Shown piece by piece: positions 45,746-54,284 of a DNA stretch of 64,000 nucleotides. The position numbers and the translations under genes are program-made. Source of the stretch: Piscinibacter sp047600445 (lineage in GTDB: Bacteria > Pseudomonadota > Gammaproteobacteria > Burkholderiales > Burkholderiaceae_C); the NCBI RefSeq assembly GCF_047600445.1, contig NZ_JASGKT010000002.1, positions 620,001 through 684,000 on the forward strand, written 5' to 3'. The notes under the pieces are model-generated. The model saw nothing but the letters and a program-made list of their open reading frames with translations, did not search any database and was not told where the DNA came from. Every line of letters begins with the position of its first letter. Positions within the stretch are counted from its first letter, which is position 1.

Positions 45746-46509
45746 TGGCCACGGCGCGCGGCGCGGCGCCGCTGGCGGCCTACGTGCTGCACCGCTGGGA
45801 CTGGAGCGAATCCAGCCTGATCCTCGACCTGTTCACGCGCGCCCAGGGCCGCGCCACCGTGGCCGCCAAGGGCGCGAAGAAGCCGCACTCGAACCTGCGC
45901 GCGGTGCTGTTGCCGTTCCAGCGCGTCAACGTCACGCTCGGCCGCCTGCCCGAAGGCGAGGGCGCGAGCGACATCCAGACACTGCGCCAGGCCGAGTGGG
46001 CCGGCGGCGCGGCGATGCTCACCGGCGAGGCGCTGTTCAGCGGCTTCTACCTCAACGAACTGCTGATGAAGCTGCTGGCGCGTCACGACCCGCACCCGGC
46101 GCTGTTCGACGCCTACGCGCAGACGCTGCCCGCGCTGGCCGCGGCCGACGAGGCGCGCGCGCAGGCGGCGCTGCGCGCCTTCGAGCTGACGCTGCTGCGC
46201 GAGATCGGCCTGCTGCCGGACCTCGCGGCGGCGACGCTGACGCTGCAGCCGCTGCGGCCCGAGGCGCTCTACGCGCTGCGCCCCGAGGCCGGCGTGATCG
46301 AGGCGGCCGGCGACGAGGCCGGGCTGCCCGGCGCGGTGCTGGCGGCCCTGCAGGCGGCGCTCGATCGTGCCGGGCTCGACGCGCTGCAACAGACCTGCGC
46401 GCTCGCGCTGCCGCCGCTCAAGGCGCAGTTGCGCGCGCTGCTTCACTATCATCTCGGCTCCACCCCGCTGCGCACCCGCCAGGTGATGCACGACCTCCGC
46501 ACGCTCTGA
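45745..46509 (+). CDS. recO: DNA repair protein RecO
   Basis: This 254-residue protein starts at ATG 45745, sharing one base with the era stop (a GTG at 45742 is possible). It shows the RecO OB-fold N-terminus (AYVLHRWDWSESSLILDLFTRAQGRATVAAKGAKKPHSNLRAVLLPF) and the helical FELTLLREIGLLPDLA segment. The zinc-binding cysteines of other RecO proteins are absent, as in many proteobacteria. It loads RecA with RecR. The era-recO-pdxJ order is conserved. Confidence 0.94.
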   Translation: MATARGAAPLAAYVLHRWDWSESSLILDLFTRAQGRATVAAKGAKKPHSNLRAVLLPFQRVNVTLGRLPEGEGASDIQTLRQAEWAGGAAMLTGEALFSGFYLNELLMKLLARHDPHPALFDAYAQTLPALAAADEARAQAALRAFELTLLREIGLLPDLAAATLTLQPLRPEALYALRPEAGVIEAAGDEAGLPGAVLAALQAALDRAGLDALQQTCALALPPLKAQLRALLHYHLGSTPLRTRQVMHDLRTL

Positions 46510-47306
46510 TGAACCCGCTCGTCACCACCGGCCTCGATGCCCAGCGCGGCGCGACGGCGCTGTCGGTCAACCTCAACAAGGTCGCGCTGCTGCGCAACAC
46601 GCGCGCGCTCGGCATCCCGAGCGTGACGCGCGCCGCGACGCTGGCGCTGGAAGCCGGCTGCCAGGGCATCACCGTGCACCCGCGCCCCGACCAGCGCCAC
46701 ATCCGCCCGCACGACGTGGTCGAGCTGGCCGAGCTGCTGAAGGCCTGGCCGCAGGCGGAATACAACATCGAGGGCAACCCCTTCCACAACCTGATGGACT
46801 GCGTGCGCGACCTGGTGCGGCGTGGCCTGCCGGTGCATCAGGTGACCTTCGTGCCCGACAGCGTGGACCAGCCGACCTCCGACCACGGCTGGCGCTTCCC
46901 CGACGACCACGCGCGCCTCGCGCCGCTGGTGGCCGAATGCCGGGCGATGGGGCTGCGCGTGAGCCTGTTCATGGACCCGGAAGGCTCGCAGATGCGCGGC
47001 GCGCGCGAAGCGGGGGCGGATCGCGTCGAGCTGTACACCGAGACCTACGCGCGCGCCCACGGCACGCCGCGGCAGGCCGAAGTGCTGGCCGGCTTCACCG
47101 CGGCGGCGCGGGCCGCGCTCGCCGAGGGCCTGGGCCTGAACGCCGGCCACGACCTGAACCGCGACAACCTCGCCGACTTCCTGCGCGCCGTGCCCGGCGT
47201 GCAGGAGATGTCGATCGGCCATGCGCTGATCGCCGACGCGCTGGAACTCGGCATGGTCGAGACGGTGCGCGACTACCTGCGCTGCATCCACCGCGCGTAC
47301 GAATGA
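46509..47306 (+). CDS. pdxJ: Pyridoxine 5'-phosphate synthase
   Basis: This 265-residue TIM-barrel enzyme has LSVNLNKVALLRNTR, GITVHPRPDQRHI, YNIEGNPF, TFVPD, SLFMDPE, RVELYTETYA and LNAGHDLN, all PdxJ signatures. It makes pyridoxine 5'-phosphate from 1-deoxyxylulose 5-phosphate and 3-amino-2-oxopropyl phosphate. Start and recO stop share one base (TGATG). The first residues carry a short extension before the barrel. Confidence 0.97.
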   Translation: MNPLVTTGLDAQRGATALSVNLNKVALLRNTRALGIPSVTRAATLALEAGCQGITVHPRPDQRHIRPHDVVELAELLKAWPQAEYNIEGNPFHNLMDCVRDLVRRGLPVHQVTFVPDSVDQPTSDHGWRFPDDHARLAPLVAECRAMGLRVSLFMDPEGSQMRGAREAGADRVELYTETYARAHGTPRQAEVLAGFTAAARAALAEGLGLNAGHDLNRDNLADFLRAVPGVQEMSIGHALIADALELGMVETVRDYLRCIHRAYE

Positions 47307-47314
47307 GCGTCCCG

Positions 47315-47400
47315 AGATCGAGGCGGGCCGAGCGCCGGGCCGCTCCCAAGCCGGCCGGCATTCCCTCGGGGGATCGGCCGGCGTACTCGACGGCCGAGGG
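47315..47400 (+). repeat. GC-rich palindromic intergenic repeat between pdxJ and acpS
   Basis: This 100-bp gap is filled by a CCGGCC-rich segment in which GCCGGCCG (47350-47357) pairs with CGGCCGGC (47375-47382). The CCGCTCCCAAG start resembles a dispersed intergenic repeat of Burkholderiales. It interrupts the otherwise tightly packed pdxJ-acpS operon. Confidence 0.5.
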
Positions 47401-47406
47401 GTCGTC

Positions 47407-47808
47407 ATGATCTACGGCGTCGGCACCGACATCTGCGACATCCGCCGCCTGCGCGACGCCTATGCGCGGCGCGGCGAGCGCTTCGCGCTGAAGGTGCTGG
47501 GGCCGCACGAGATCGAGGTGTTCCGCGCCCGGCTCGCCAAGGTCGAGTCGCGCGGCATCGCCTACCTCGCGACGCGCTTCTCGGCCAAGGAGGCGTTCTC
47601 CAAGGCCATCGGCCTGGGCATGCGCACGCCGATGACCTGGCGCGACTGCGAGATCGTCAAGGCCGCCAGCGGCAAGCCCGAGATCCGCCTGCACGGCGCG
47701 CTGGCCGAGTGGTTCGCGCAGCGCGGCCTGCGCGCGCAGGTCAGCGTCAGCGACGAAACCGACTACGCGGCGAGCTTCGTCGTCGTCGAAACCCTGGACA
47801 ACCGATGA
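47407..47808 (+). CDS. acpS: Holo-acyl-carrier-protein synthase
   Basis: This 133-residue protein starts MIYGVGTDICDIRRLRDAYARRGERFALKVL, the AcpS signature with the metal-binding Asp, and has YLATRFSAKEAFSKAIGLG with the catalytic Glu and Lys. It attaches 4'-phosphopantetheine to AcpP (Ser37, gene at 34.5 kb). The pdxJ-acpS pairing is conserved. Its stop overlaps nagZ by 4 bp. Confidence 0.97.
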   Translation: MIYGVGTDICDIRRLRDAYARRGERFALKVLGPHEIEVFRARLAKVESRGIAYLATRFSAKEAFSKAIGLGMRTPMTWRDCEIVKAASGKPEIRLHGALAEWFAQRGLRAQVSVSDETDYAASFVVVETLDNR

Positions 47809-48869
47809 GTCCCATGCGCCATTCGCCCGTCATCCTCGACATCGCCGGCACCACGCTGAACGCCGACGACCGCCGCCGCCTCGCGCACCCGCTGGTGGGC
47901 GGCATGATCCTGTTCGCGCGCAACTGGGCGAGCCGCCGCGCGCTGGTCGAGCTGAACGCCGAGATCAAGGCGATCCGCCCCGACCTGCTGGTCTGCGTCG
48001 ACCACGAGGGCGGCCGCGTGCAGCGCTTCCGCAGCGACGGCTTCACGCACCTGCCGGCGATGCGCGTGCTCGGCGAGCTGTGGATGCGCGACGCGCTGGC
48101 CGCCACCGATGCCGCCACCGCCGCCGGCCACGTGCTCGGCGCCGAGCTGCGCGCCTGCGGCGTCGACCTCAGCTTCACGCCGGTGCTCGACCTCGACCAC
48201 GGTGAAAGCGGCGTGATCGGCGACCGCGCCTTCCACCGCGACGCGCGCGTCGCGACGCTCCTGGCCAAGAGCCTGATGCACGGCCTGCTGCTGGCCGGCA
48301 TGGCCAACTGCGGCAAGCACTTCCCGGGCCACGGCTTCGTGAAGGCCGACAGCCACACCGAGGTGCCCGTCGATCGCCGCGGCCTCAAGGCCATCCTCGC
48401 CGACGATGCGAAGCCCTACGAATGGCTCTCGACGAGCCTCGCCAGCGTGATGCCGGCGCACGTGATCTATCCCAAGGTCGATGCGCACCCGGCCGGCTTC
48501 TCGCCGCGCTGGCTGAAGGAGATCCTGCGCCAGCAGCTCGGCTTCACCGGCGCGATCTTCAGCGACGACCTGAGCATGGAAGGTGCACGCCGCCTCGGCG
48601 GCGTGGAACTGAGCTACGCCGAGGCGGCGGCCGTGGCGCTGTCGGCCGGCTGCGACCTGGTGCTGCTGTGCAACCAGTCGGTGGACGGCGGGCGCGCCGT
48701 CGACGAACTGCTCGACGGCATGCAGCGCGGCCTGGACCAAGGTCGCTGGCAGCTCGACCCCGACAGCGAGGCGCGGCGCCTGCGGCTGCTGCCGCAGAGC
48801 CGCCCGCTGTCGTGGGACGAGCTGATGCACGACGCGGCGTACCAGCGCTCGCTGGAACGCCTGCCCTGA
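47805..48869 (+). CDS. nagZ: Beta-N-acetylhexosaminidase NagZ (GH3)
   Basis: This 354-residue glycoside hydrolase family 3 enzyme has GGMILFARNW, VDHEGGRVQRF, NCGKHFPGHGFVKADSHTEVPVD with the catalytic His and KHFPGHG signature, and IFSDDLSMEGA with the nucleophile Asp. It releases GlcNAc from anhydromuropeptides in cytoplasmic cell-wall recycling. It starts at ATG 47805, overlapping acpS. It converges on rne, 7 bp away. Confidence 0.96.
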   Translation: MSPMRHSPVILDIAGTTLNADDRRRLAHPLVGGMILFARNWASRRALVELNAEIKAIRPDLLVCVDHEGGRVQRFRSDGFTHLPAMRVLGELWMRDALAATDAATAAGHVLGAELRACGVDLSFTPVLDLDHGESGVIGDRAFHRDARVATLLAKSLMHGLLLAGMANCGKHFPGHGFVKADSHTEVPVDRRGLKAILADDAKPYEWLSTSLASVMPAHVIYPKVDAHPAGFSPRWLKEILRQQLGFTGAIFSDDLSMEGARRLGGVELSYAEAAAVALSAGCDLVLLCNQSVDGGRAVDELLDGMQRGLDQGRWQLDPDSEARRLRLLPQSRPLSWDELMHDAAYQRSLERLP

Positions 48870-48876
48870 CGGCGGA

Positions 48877-51771
48877 TCAGCGCGCCGCGTCGAACGGCAG
48901 CGTGATCTGCGACAGGTCCTTGCGCGTCTCGACCAGCACCAGCGGGCCTTCGTCGATCACCACCGGCGCCGGGCGCTCGCGCGGCACGTGCACCGGCTTG
49001 GGCTCGCGCGCCATCGCCTCCTGCACGGCGCGGATCTTCTCGGCGTCGGAGTTCACCCACTGCAAACCGGCGGCCTCGGCGATCGAGGCGAGCTGATCGG
49101 TCGGTAGCACGAAGGCCTGGACGCGGGGGGCGGCTGCCACGATGGGTGCCGGCGCCGGCTGCGCCGCGACGGCGGGTGCGATAGCGACGGGTTCGACGGG
49201 GGCGGCGGCAACTTCTTCGACCACGGCTTCGGCCACGGTCGTCGCGGGAGTCACGGCTTCGGCAACCGCTTCCGGCGCGACGGGCGTCGGCTGCTCGGCC
49301 TCGACCGCGCCGTCTTCACGGCGCTCGCGGCGCGGCCGGTCGCCGCGGCCACGGCGGCGGCGGCCGCCTTCTCGTTCTTCGCCTTCGGCGGGCGGCGCGG
49401 TGTCGACGGGCGCGGTGTCGGCCACGGCCTCGCTGGCGACGGCTTCGCTGTCCGCCGCCGCATCGGCGGCCTCGGCATCGCCGTTCAGTTCGTTGATGGC
49501 CTCGCCGTTGCGCGCCTCGTCGCGGTCGCGTCCACCACGGCCACGGCGGCGACGGCGGCCGCCGCGTTCGCCCTGGGCCTGCTCACCGTCGGCCGGCGCG
49601 TCGCCGGTCGGCACGGTGTCGACGAAGGCCTGCGGCGGCACGGCGGCGCTGTCCGGCGCCACCGCTTCCGGCGCCGGACGGCGCTCGCTGCGTTCACCAC
49701 GTTCGCCGCGCCCACCGCGGCGGCCTTCGCCGCGCGGCTCGCTGCCGGCCTGTTGTTCGCCTTCGGGGCGCTCGGCGCGCGGCTGCTGCTCGCCACGGCG
49801 GCCACGGCCGTCGCGGCCCTCGCGTTGTTCGCGGCCTTCACGGCCTTCACGGCCTTCGCGGGCGCTGCGGCCTTCGCCGCGCTGTTCTCCGCCACGCTCG
49901 CCACGTTCGCCGCGCCGGCCATCGCGCCCGCCCTTGCCGCCGCGCTCACCACGCTCGCCCCGGCCTTCCTTGCGCGGCTCGCCGGCCGTCGCTGCCTTGG
50001 CCGGCGCTGCCGGTGCGGTTGCCGGCGCGGCGGTTTCGCCAGCGCCGAAGATCTTCTTCACCCACGCGAAGAAGCCGCCACCCGCCACGGGCGCGGCCAC
50101 CGCCACCGGCGCGGGCGCCGGCACCGCAGCGGCCGGCACCGGCGCCGGCTTGGGCTCGGGCTGCGGCGCCGGCGCGTCGGGCAGGATGCCCTTGATCACC
50201 GGCTCCTGCTTGGCCTTGGCCTTCTCGCGCCGCGTGATGCCGACTTCCTCTTCCACGTCGTCGATCATCGTGTAGCTGGCCTGCAGGTTCTCCAGGCGCG
50301 GATCGTCGTGGCGCAGGCGCTCGAGGCGGTAGTTCGGCGTCTCGAGGTTCTTGTTCGGCACCAGCAGCACGGTGACGCGCTGCTTCAGCTCGATCTTGGT
50401 GATCTCGGTGCGCTTCTCGTTGAGCAGGAAGGAGGTCACCTCCACCGGCACCTGCACGTGCACGGCGGCGGTGTTCTCCTTCATCGACTCCTCCTGCACC
50501 ATGCGCAGGATCTGCAGCGCCGAGCTTTCGGTGTCGCGGATGTGGCCGGTGCCGTTGCAGCGCGGGCAGGTGATGTGGCTGCCTTCGCTGAGCGCCGGGC
50601 GCAGGCGCTGGCGCGAAAGCTCCAGCAGGCCGAACTTGGAGATCGAGCTGAACTGCACACGCGCGCGGTCCTGGCGCAGCGCGTCGCGCAGCCGGGTCTC
50701 GACCTCGCGGCGGTTCTTGCTCTCCTCCATGTCGATGAAGTCGACGACGATCAGGCCGCCCAGGTCGCGCAGCCGCATCTGGCGCGCGATCTCGTCGGCG
50801 GCTTCGAGGTTGGTGCGCGTGGCGGTCTCCTCGATGTCGCCGCCGCGCGTGGCGCGCGCCGAGTTCACGTCGACGCTGACCAGCGCCTCGGTGTGGTCGA
50901 TCACGATCGCGCCGCCCGAGGGCAGGTTGACGGTGCGGCTGAAGGCCGTCTCGATCTGGTGCTCGATCTGGAAGCGGCTGAACAGCGGCGCGTCGTCGCG
51001 GTAGCGCTTGACCTTGTGAGCCGTCTCCGGCATCACGTGGTTCATGAACTGCTGCGCCTGCTCGTAGATGTCGTCGGTGTCGATCAGGATCTCGCCGATG
51101 TCCGCGGTGAAGTAGTCGCGGATCGCGCGGATCACCAGGCTCGACTCCTGGTAGATCAGGAAGGCGCCCTTGCCGGCCTTGGAGGCGCCGTCGATGGCGT
51201 CCCACAGCTTGAGCATGTAGTTCAGGTCCCACTGCAGCTCGGCGGCCGAGCGGCCGATGCCGGCGGTGCGGGCGATCAGGCTCATGCCCTTGGGGTAGTC
51301 GAGCGACTCGAGGTTCTCCTTCAGCTCCTCGCGGTCCTCGCCCTCGATGCGCCGGCTCACGCCGCCGCCGCGCGGGTTGTTGGGCATCAGCACGAGGTAG
51401 CGGCCGGCCAGCGAGATGAAGGTGGTCAGCGCCGCGCCCTTGTTGCCGCGCTCTTCCTTCTCGACCTGCACCAGCAGTTCCTGGCCGTTGGCGATCACGT
51501 CCTGGATCTTCGCGTCGCGCACCGAGACGCCCTGCTTGAAGAACTCCTTGGCGATTTCCTTGAAGGGCAGGAAGCCGTGGCGGTCTTCGCCGTAGTCGAC
51601 GAAGCAGGCCTCCAGCGAGGGCTCGACGCGCGTGACGACGGCCTTGTAGATGTTGCCCTTGCGCTGCTCGCGCCCCTCGATCTCGGTTTCGAAGTCGAGC
51701 AGCTTCTGGCCGTCGACGATCGCCAGGCGGCGCTCTTCCTGCTGCGTCGCGTTGATCAGCATGCGTTTCAT
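48877..51771 (-). CDS. rne: Ribonuclease E
   Basis: This 964-residue protein starts at the ATG complementary to 51769-51771 (MKRMLINATQQEERRLAIVDG). The catalytic half has an S1 domain (about 38-120), the 5' sensor/RNase H-like region, the DNase I-like segment with the metal-binding Asp in VSVDVNSARAT and VVDFIDMEE, and the zinc link CPRCNGTGH. After about residue 520 the chain is disordered, with an Ala/Pro part and dense RG/RE/GER repeats (about 610-760), then an acidic/Ala part and a conserved end (PLVLVETRKDLSQI). It starts mRNA decay and processes rRNA and tRNA; the tail should bind RNA and degradosome partners. Confidence 0.96.
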   Translation of the reverse strand: MKRMLINATQQEERRLAIVDGQKLLDFETEIEGREQRKGNIYKAVVTRVEPSLEACFVDYGEDRHGFLPFKEIAKEFFKQGVSVRDAKIQDVIANGQELLVQVEKEERGNKGAALTTFISLAGRYLVLMPNNPRGGGVSRRIEGEDREELKENLESLDYPKGMSLIARTAGIGRSAAELQWDLNYMLKLWDAIDGASKAGKGAFLIYQESSLVIRAIRDYFTADIGEILIDTDDIYEQAQQFMNHVMPETAHKVKRYRDDAPLFSRFQIEHQIETAFSRTVNLPSGGAIVIDHTEALVSVDVNSARATRGGDIEETATRTNLEAADEIARQMRLRDLGGLIVVDFIDMEESKNRREVETRLRDALRQDRARVQFSSISKFGLLELSRQRLRPALSEGSHITCPRCNGTGHIRDTESSALQILRMVQEESMKENTAAVHVQVPVEVTSFLLNEKRTEITKIELKQRVTVLLVPNKNLETPNYRLERLRHDDPRLENLQASYTMIDDVEEEVGITRREKAKAKQEPVIKGILPDAPAPQPEPKPAPVPAAAVPAPAPVAVAAPVAGGGFFAWVKKIFGAGETAAPATAPAAPAKAATAGEPRKEGRGERGERGGKGGRDGRRGERGERGGEQRGEGRSAREGREGREGREQREGRDGRGRRGEQQPRAERPEGEQQAGSEPRGEGRRGGRGERGERSERRPAPEAVAPDSAAVPPQAFVDTVPTGDAPADGEQAQGERGGRRRRRGRGGRDRDEARNGEAINELNGDAEAADAAADSEAVASEAVADTAPVDTAPPAEGEEREGGRRRRGRGDRPRRERREDGAVEAEQPTPVAPEAVAEAVTPATTVAEAVVEEVAAAPVEPVAIAPAVAAQPAPAPIVAAAPRVQAFVLPTDQLASIAEAAGLQWVNSDAEKIRAVQEAMAREPKPVHVPRERPAPVVIDEGPLVLVETRKDLSQITLPFDAAR

Positions 51772-52235
51772 GTGCACTCCTCCTGCGCCGCGTTCATGCG
51801 CGGCGCGCATTCACCAGCCGCCGCCCGCCGAAGGCGGGAAGCGGCGCTTCGATGCACGAGAAAACGCGAGGGAACCGGGAAGGAATCGCCCTGGACTGCG
51901 CTGCGCGCCGATCAGCGGATCGGCGGCGAAAGCAGCGTTGGCGCGTGCGTGGCAGTGGGGAACAACGGGATCATCCGACTGGATTCACTGGACGCGGGCC
52001 AGGAGCGCAGCCGCCTCGGCGGGGCCGGGCGTTTGTCTCCTGTGCACAAAACCTTGGGTTGGGTTCGTTCTTCGTTTGCTCTGCCGCGCCGCCCCTGCCG
52101 CCGCGCCGTCGCTTCGGGACGGCACCTGCGGTGGCCAGCGGTGCGTTGCATCACCGGATGAGCCGCTCTCCTGAGCGGCCCGCCACGCCGGCTTGCAAGG
52201 CTAAACTCCGAAGAATCAAGCACTTAGAGCACAGC
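51772..52235. other. 464-bp divergent rne/rluC region with a long rne leader
   Basis: No supported gene lies here. A TATAAT on the minus strand at 52248-52253 predicts an rne transcript with a leader of about 470 nt, comparable to the long autoregulatory 5' leader known for E. coli rne. The leader contains GC-rich inverted stretches (for example 52090-52130). The rluC promoter must be in the same region on the other strand; TAAACT at 52202-52207 is a candidate -10. Confidence 0.5.
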
Positions 52236-53228
52236 GTGGACCGGCCGATTATAGGTGGGAAATCTCCGGCGGCCGCGCCACCGGGCAAGCCCGCGGCCGT
52301 GCTGCGGGTCACGGTCGACGAGGGTGCCGAGGGCCAGCGGCTCGACAACTTCCTGATCCGCCTGCTCAAGGGCGTGCCCAAGACGCATGTCTACCGCGTG
52401 ATCCGCTCGGGCGAGGTGCGCGTCAACAAGGGCCGCGCGGCGGCCGACACGCGGCTGGCCCTAGGCGACGAGGTGCGCGTGCCGCCGGTGCGCGTGGCCG
52501 AACGCGGCGCCGAGAGCACGCCCGTGCCGGCGCGCGAGTTCCCGCCGGTCTACGAAGACGAGCATCTGCTCGCCGTCGACAAGCCCGCCGGCGTGGCGGT
52601 GCACGGCGGCAGCGGCGTGAGCTTCGGCGTGATCGAGCAGTTGCGCCGCGCCCGGCCGCAGGCGAAGTTCCTCGAACTGGTGCACCGGCTCGACAAGGAG
52701 ACCTCGGGGCTGCTCTTGATCGCCAAGAAGCGTTCGGCGCTGACGGCCTTGCAGGACCAGTTGCGCGAACGCGAGACGGGCAAGACCTACGCCGCGCTCG
52801 TCGTCGGCGCGTGGCCGGCGAGCCGCAAGGTCATCGACGTGCCGCTGCACAAGTTCCTCACCGATGAGGGCGAGCGCCGCGTGCGCGCCGTCGAGCCGGG
52901 GCACGAACAGGCCAAGCGCTCGATCACGCTGGTCAAGGTGGCCAGGCGCTACGCCGAGTTCACGCTGCTGGACGTGACCATCAAGACCGGCCGCACGCAC
53001 CAGATCCGTGTGCACCTGGCGCACGAGGGCCACCCCATCGCCGGCGACGCCAAGTACGGCGACTTCGCGCTGAACAGGCAGCTCGCGCGCGGCGCGTCGA
53101 AATTCGAGCGCATGTTCCTGCACGCGCGGCGGCTGCGCTTCCGGCACCCCGCCAGCGGCGAGATCCTCGAGCTGGAAGCGCCCTTGCCGGCAGAATGCGA
53201 GGCCTTCCTCGCCACGCTCGTGACATGA
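52236..53228 (+). CDS. rluC: 23S rRNA pseudouridine synthase RluC
   Basis: This protein has 330 residues from GTG 52236, close to the 319 of E. coli RluC; an ATG at 52158 would add 26 unlikely residues. An S4 domain (AEGQRLDNFLIRLLKGVPKTHVYRVIRSGEVRVNKGR, about 32-70) precedes the catalytic domain with the Asp in LVHRLDKETSGLLLIAKK and later TGRTHQIRVHLAHEGHPIAGDAKYGD. It makes pseudouridines at 23S rRNA positions 955, 2504 and 2580 in E. coli. rne-rluC divergence is conserved. Its stop overlaps the next start by 4 bp. Confidence 0.92.
   Translation: MDRPIIGGKSPAAAPPGKPAAVLRVTVDEGAEGQRLDNFLIRLLKGVPKTHVYRVIRSGEVRVNKGRAAADTRLALGDEVRVPPVRVAERGAESTPVPAREFPPVYEDEHLLAVDKPAGVAVHGGSGVSFGVIEQLRRARPQAKFLELVHRLDKETSGLLLIAKKRSALTALQDQLRERETGKTYAALVVGAWPASRKVIDVPLHKFLTDEGERRVRAVEPGHEQAKRSITLVKVARRYAEFTLLDVTIKTGRTHQIRVHLAHEGHPIAGDAKYGDFALNRQLARGASKFERMFLHARRLRFRHPASGEILELEAPLPAECEAFLATLVT
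52248..52253 (-). promoter_or_regulatory. Consensus -10 box (TATAAT) for rne
   Basis: The minus strand reads TATAAT, a perfect -10. No good -35 is found at the standard spacing. It overlaps the first codons of rluC as annotated here. Confidence 0.5.
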
Positions 53229-53887
53229 CCCGACCGCGCCAATTCGACCTCATCGCCTTCGACTGGGACGGCACGCTGTTCGACTCCACCGCGCTGATCA
53301 CGCGCTGCATCCAGTCGGCCTGCGCCGACGTGGGCGTGCCGGTGCCCAGCGAGCGCGACGCCAGCTACGTGATCGGCATGGGCCTGGTGGAAGCCTTGAC
53401 GCACGCCGCGCCCGACCTGCCGCGCGAGCGCTACAAGGAGCTGGCCGAGCGCTACCGCCACCACTACTTCGCGCGGCAGCACGAGATCGTGATGTTCGAG
53501 GGCACGCTGGCCATGCTGCACGACCTGAAGGCGCGCCACCACTGGCTGGGCGTGGCCACCGGCAAGTCGCGCCGCGGGCTCGACGAGGCGCTGCGCACGG
53601 TCGAGCTGCACGGCGTGTTCGACGCCACGCGCACCGCCGACGAAACCGCCTCCAAGCCGAACCCGCGCATGCTGCTCGAGCTGATGCGCGAGTTCGGCGT
53701 CGCGCCCGAGCGCACGCTGATGATCGGCGACACCACGCACGACCTGCAGCTCGCCGCCAACGCCGGCGCGGCGGCCGTCGGCGTGAGCTACGGCGCGCAT
53801 GCGCACGAGGCCTTCGAGGACTTCGACACGCGCTTCGTCGCGCATTCGACGCGCGAGCTGCACGACTGGCTGCTGCGCCATGCCTGA
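53225..53887 (+). CDS. HAD-superfamily hydrolase (phosphoglycolate phosphatase-like)
   Basis: This 220-residue protein has the HAD motif I FDWDGTLFDST (nucleophile and acid Asp), motif II in VATGKSRRGL, Lys in ETASKPNPRM and motif III MIGDTTHDLQLAANAG. A helical cap lies between about residues 20 and 85. It resembles Gph/YieH-type phosphatases; the natural substrate is not predictable. It overlaps rluC by 4 bp and the Rieske gene by 8 bp, so the four genes rluC to sppA form one operon. Confidence 0.9.
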   Translation: MTRPRQFDLIAFDWDGTLFDSTALITRCIQSACADVGVPVPSERDASYVIGMGLVEALTHAAPDLPRERYKELAERYRHHYFARQHEIVMFEGTLAMLHDLKARHHWLGVATGKSRRGLDEALRTVELHGVFDATRTADETASKPNPRMLLELMREFGVAPERTLMIGDTTHDLQLAANAGAAAVGVSYGAHAHEAFEDFDTRFVAHSTRELHDWLLRHA

Positions 53888-54284
53888 CGCGCAGCGGCTG
53901 TGCGCCTCGGCCGAGCTGGCCGAGCGCGGCGCGGCGGTTCTGTTCGACGTGCGCCAATGGGGCCAGCCGGCGCGCGCCTTCGCGCTGCGCATCGACGGCC
54001 GCGTCGTCGCCTACCTGAACCGCTGCGTGCACGTGCCCACCGAGATGGACTGGCAGCCCGGCCAGTTCCTCGACAGCGAACGCCGCTTCATCCTCTGCTC
54101 CATCCACGGCGCCGCCTACGAGCCGGCCAGCGGCCGCTGCGCGGCCGGGCCCTGCGGACGCGGCAGCCTGGTGGCGATCGAGGTCGAGGAACGCGGCGGC
54201 GAGGTGTATTGGTATCCTTCCCGCGACACCCAACCCGCCGCCCAACCCGCTGAACCGGCCCAACCGGGCCCGCCCGACCGATGA
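53880..54284 (+). CDS. Rieske [2Fe-2S] domain protein
   Basis: This 134-residue protein starts at ATG 53880. The cluster ligands are Cys and His in NRCVHVPTEMDW and Cys and His in FILCSIHGAAYEPASGRCAAGPC, the Rieske CxH/CxxH pattern with a short middle. There is no catalytic oxygenase domain or signal peptide, so it is a small ferredoxin-like electron carrier. The C-terminus is a Gln/Ala/Pro-rich tail. Partner unknown. Its stop overlaps the sppA start by 4 bp. Confidence 0.92.
   Translation: MPDAQRLCASAELAERGAAVLFDVRQWGQPARAFALRIDGRVVAYLNRCVHVPTEMDWQPGQFLDSERRFILCSIHGAAYEPASGRCAAGPCGRGSLVAIEVEERGGEVYWYPSRDTQPAAQPAEPAQPGPPDR

Noticed and set aside
49480..50050. Short tandem repeats that look CRISPR-like
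   Set aside because: The units are 6-12 bp, in frame with RNase E, with no spacers of constant length. They encode its RG/GER tail.
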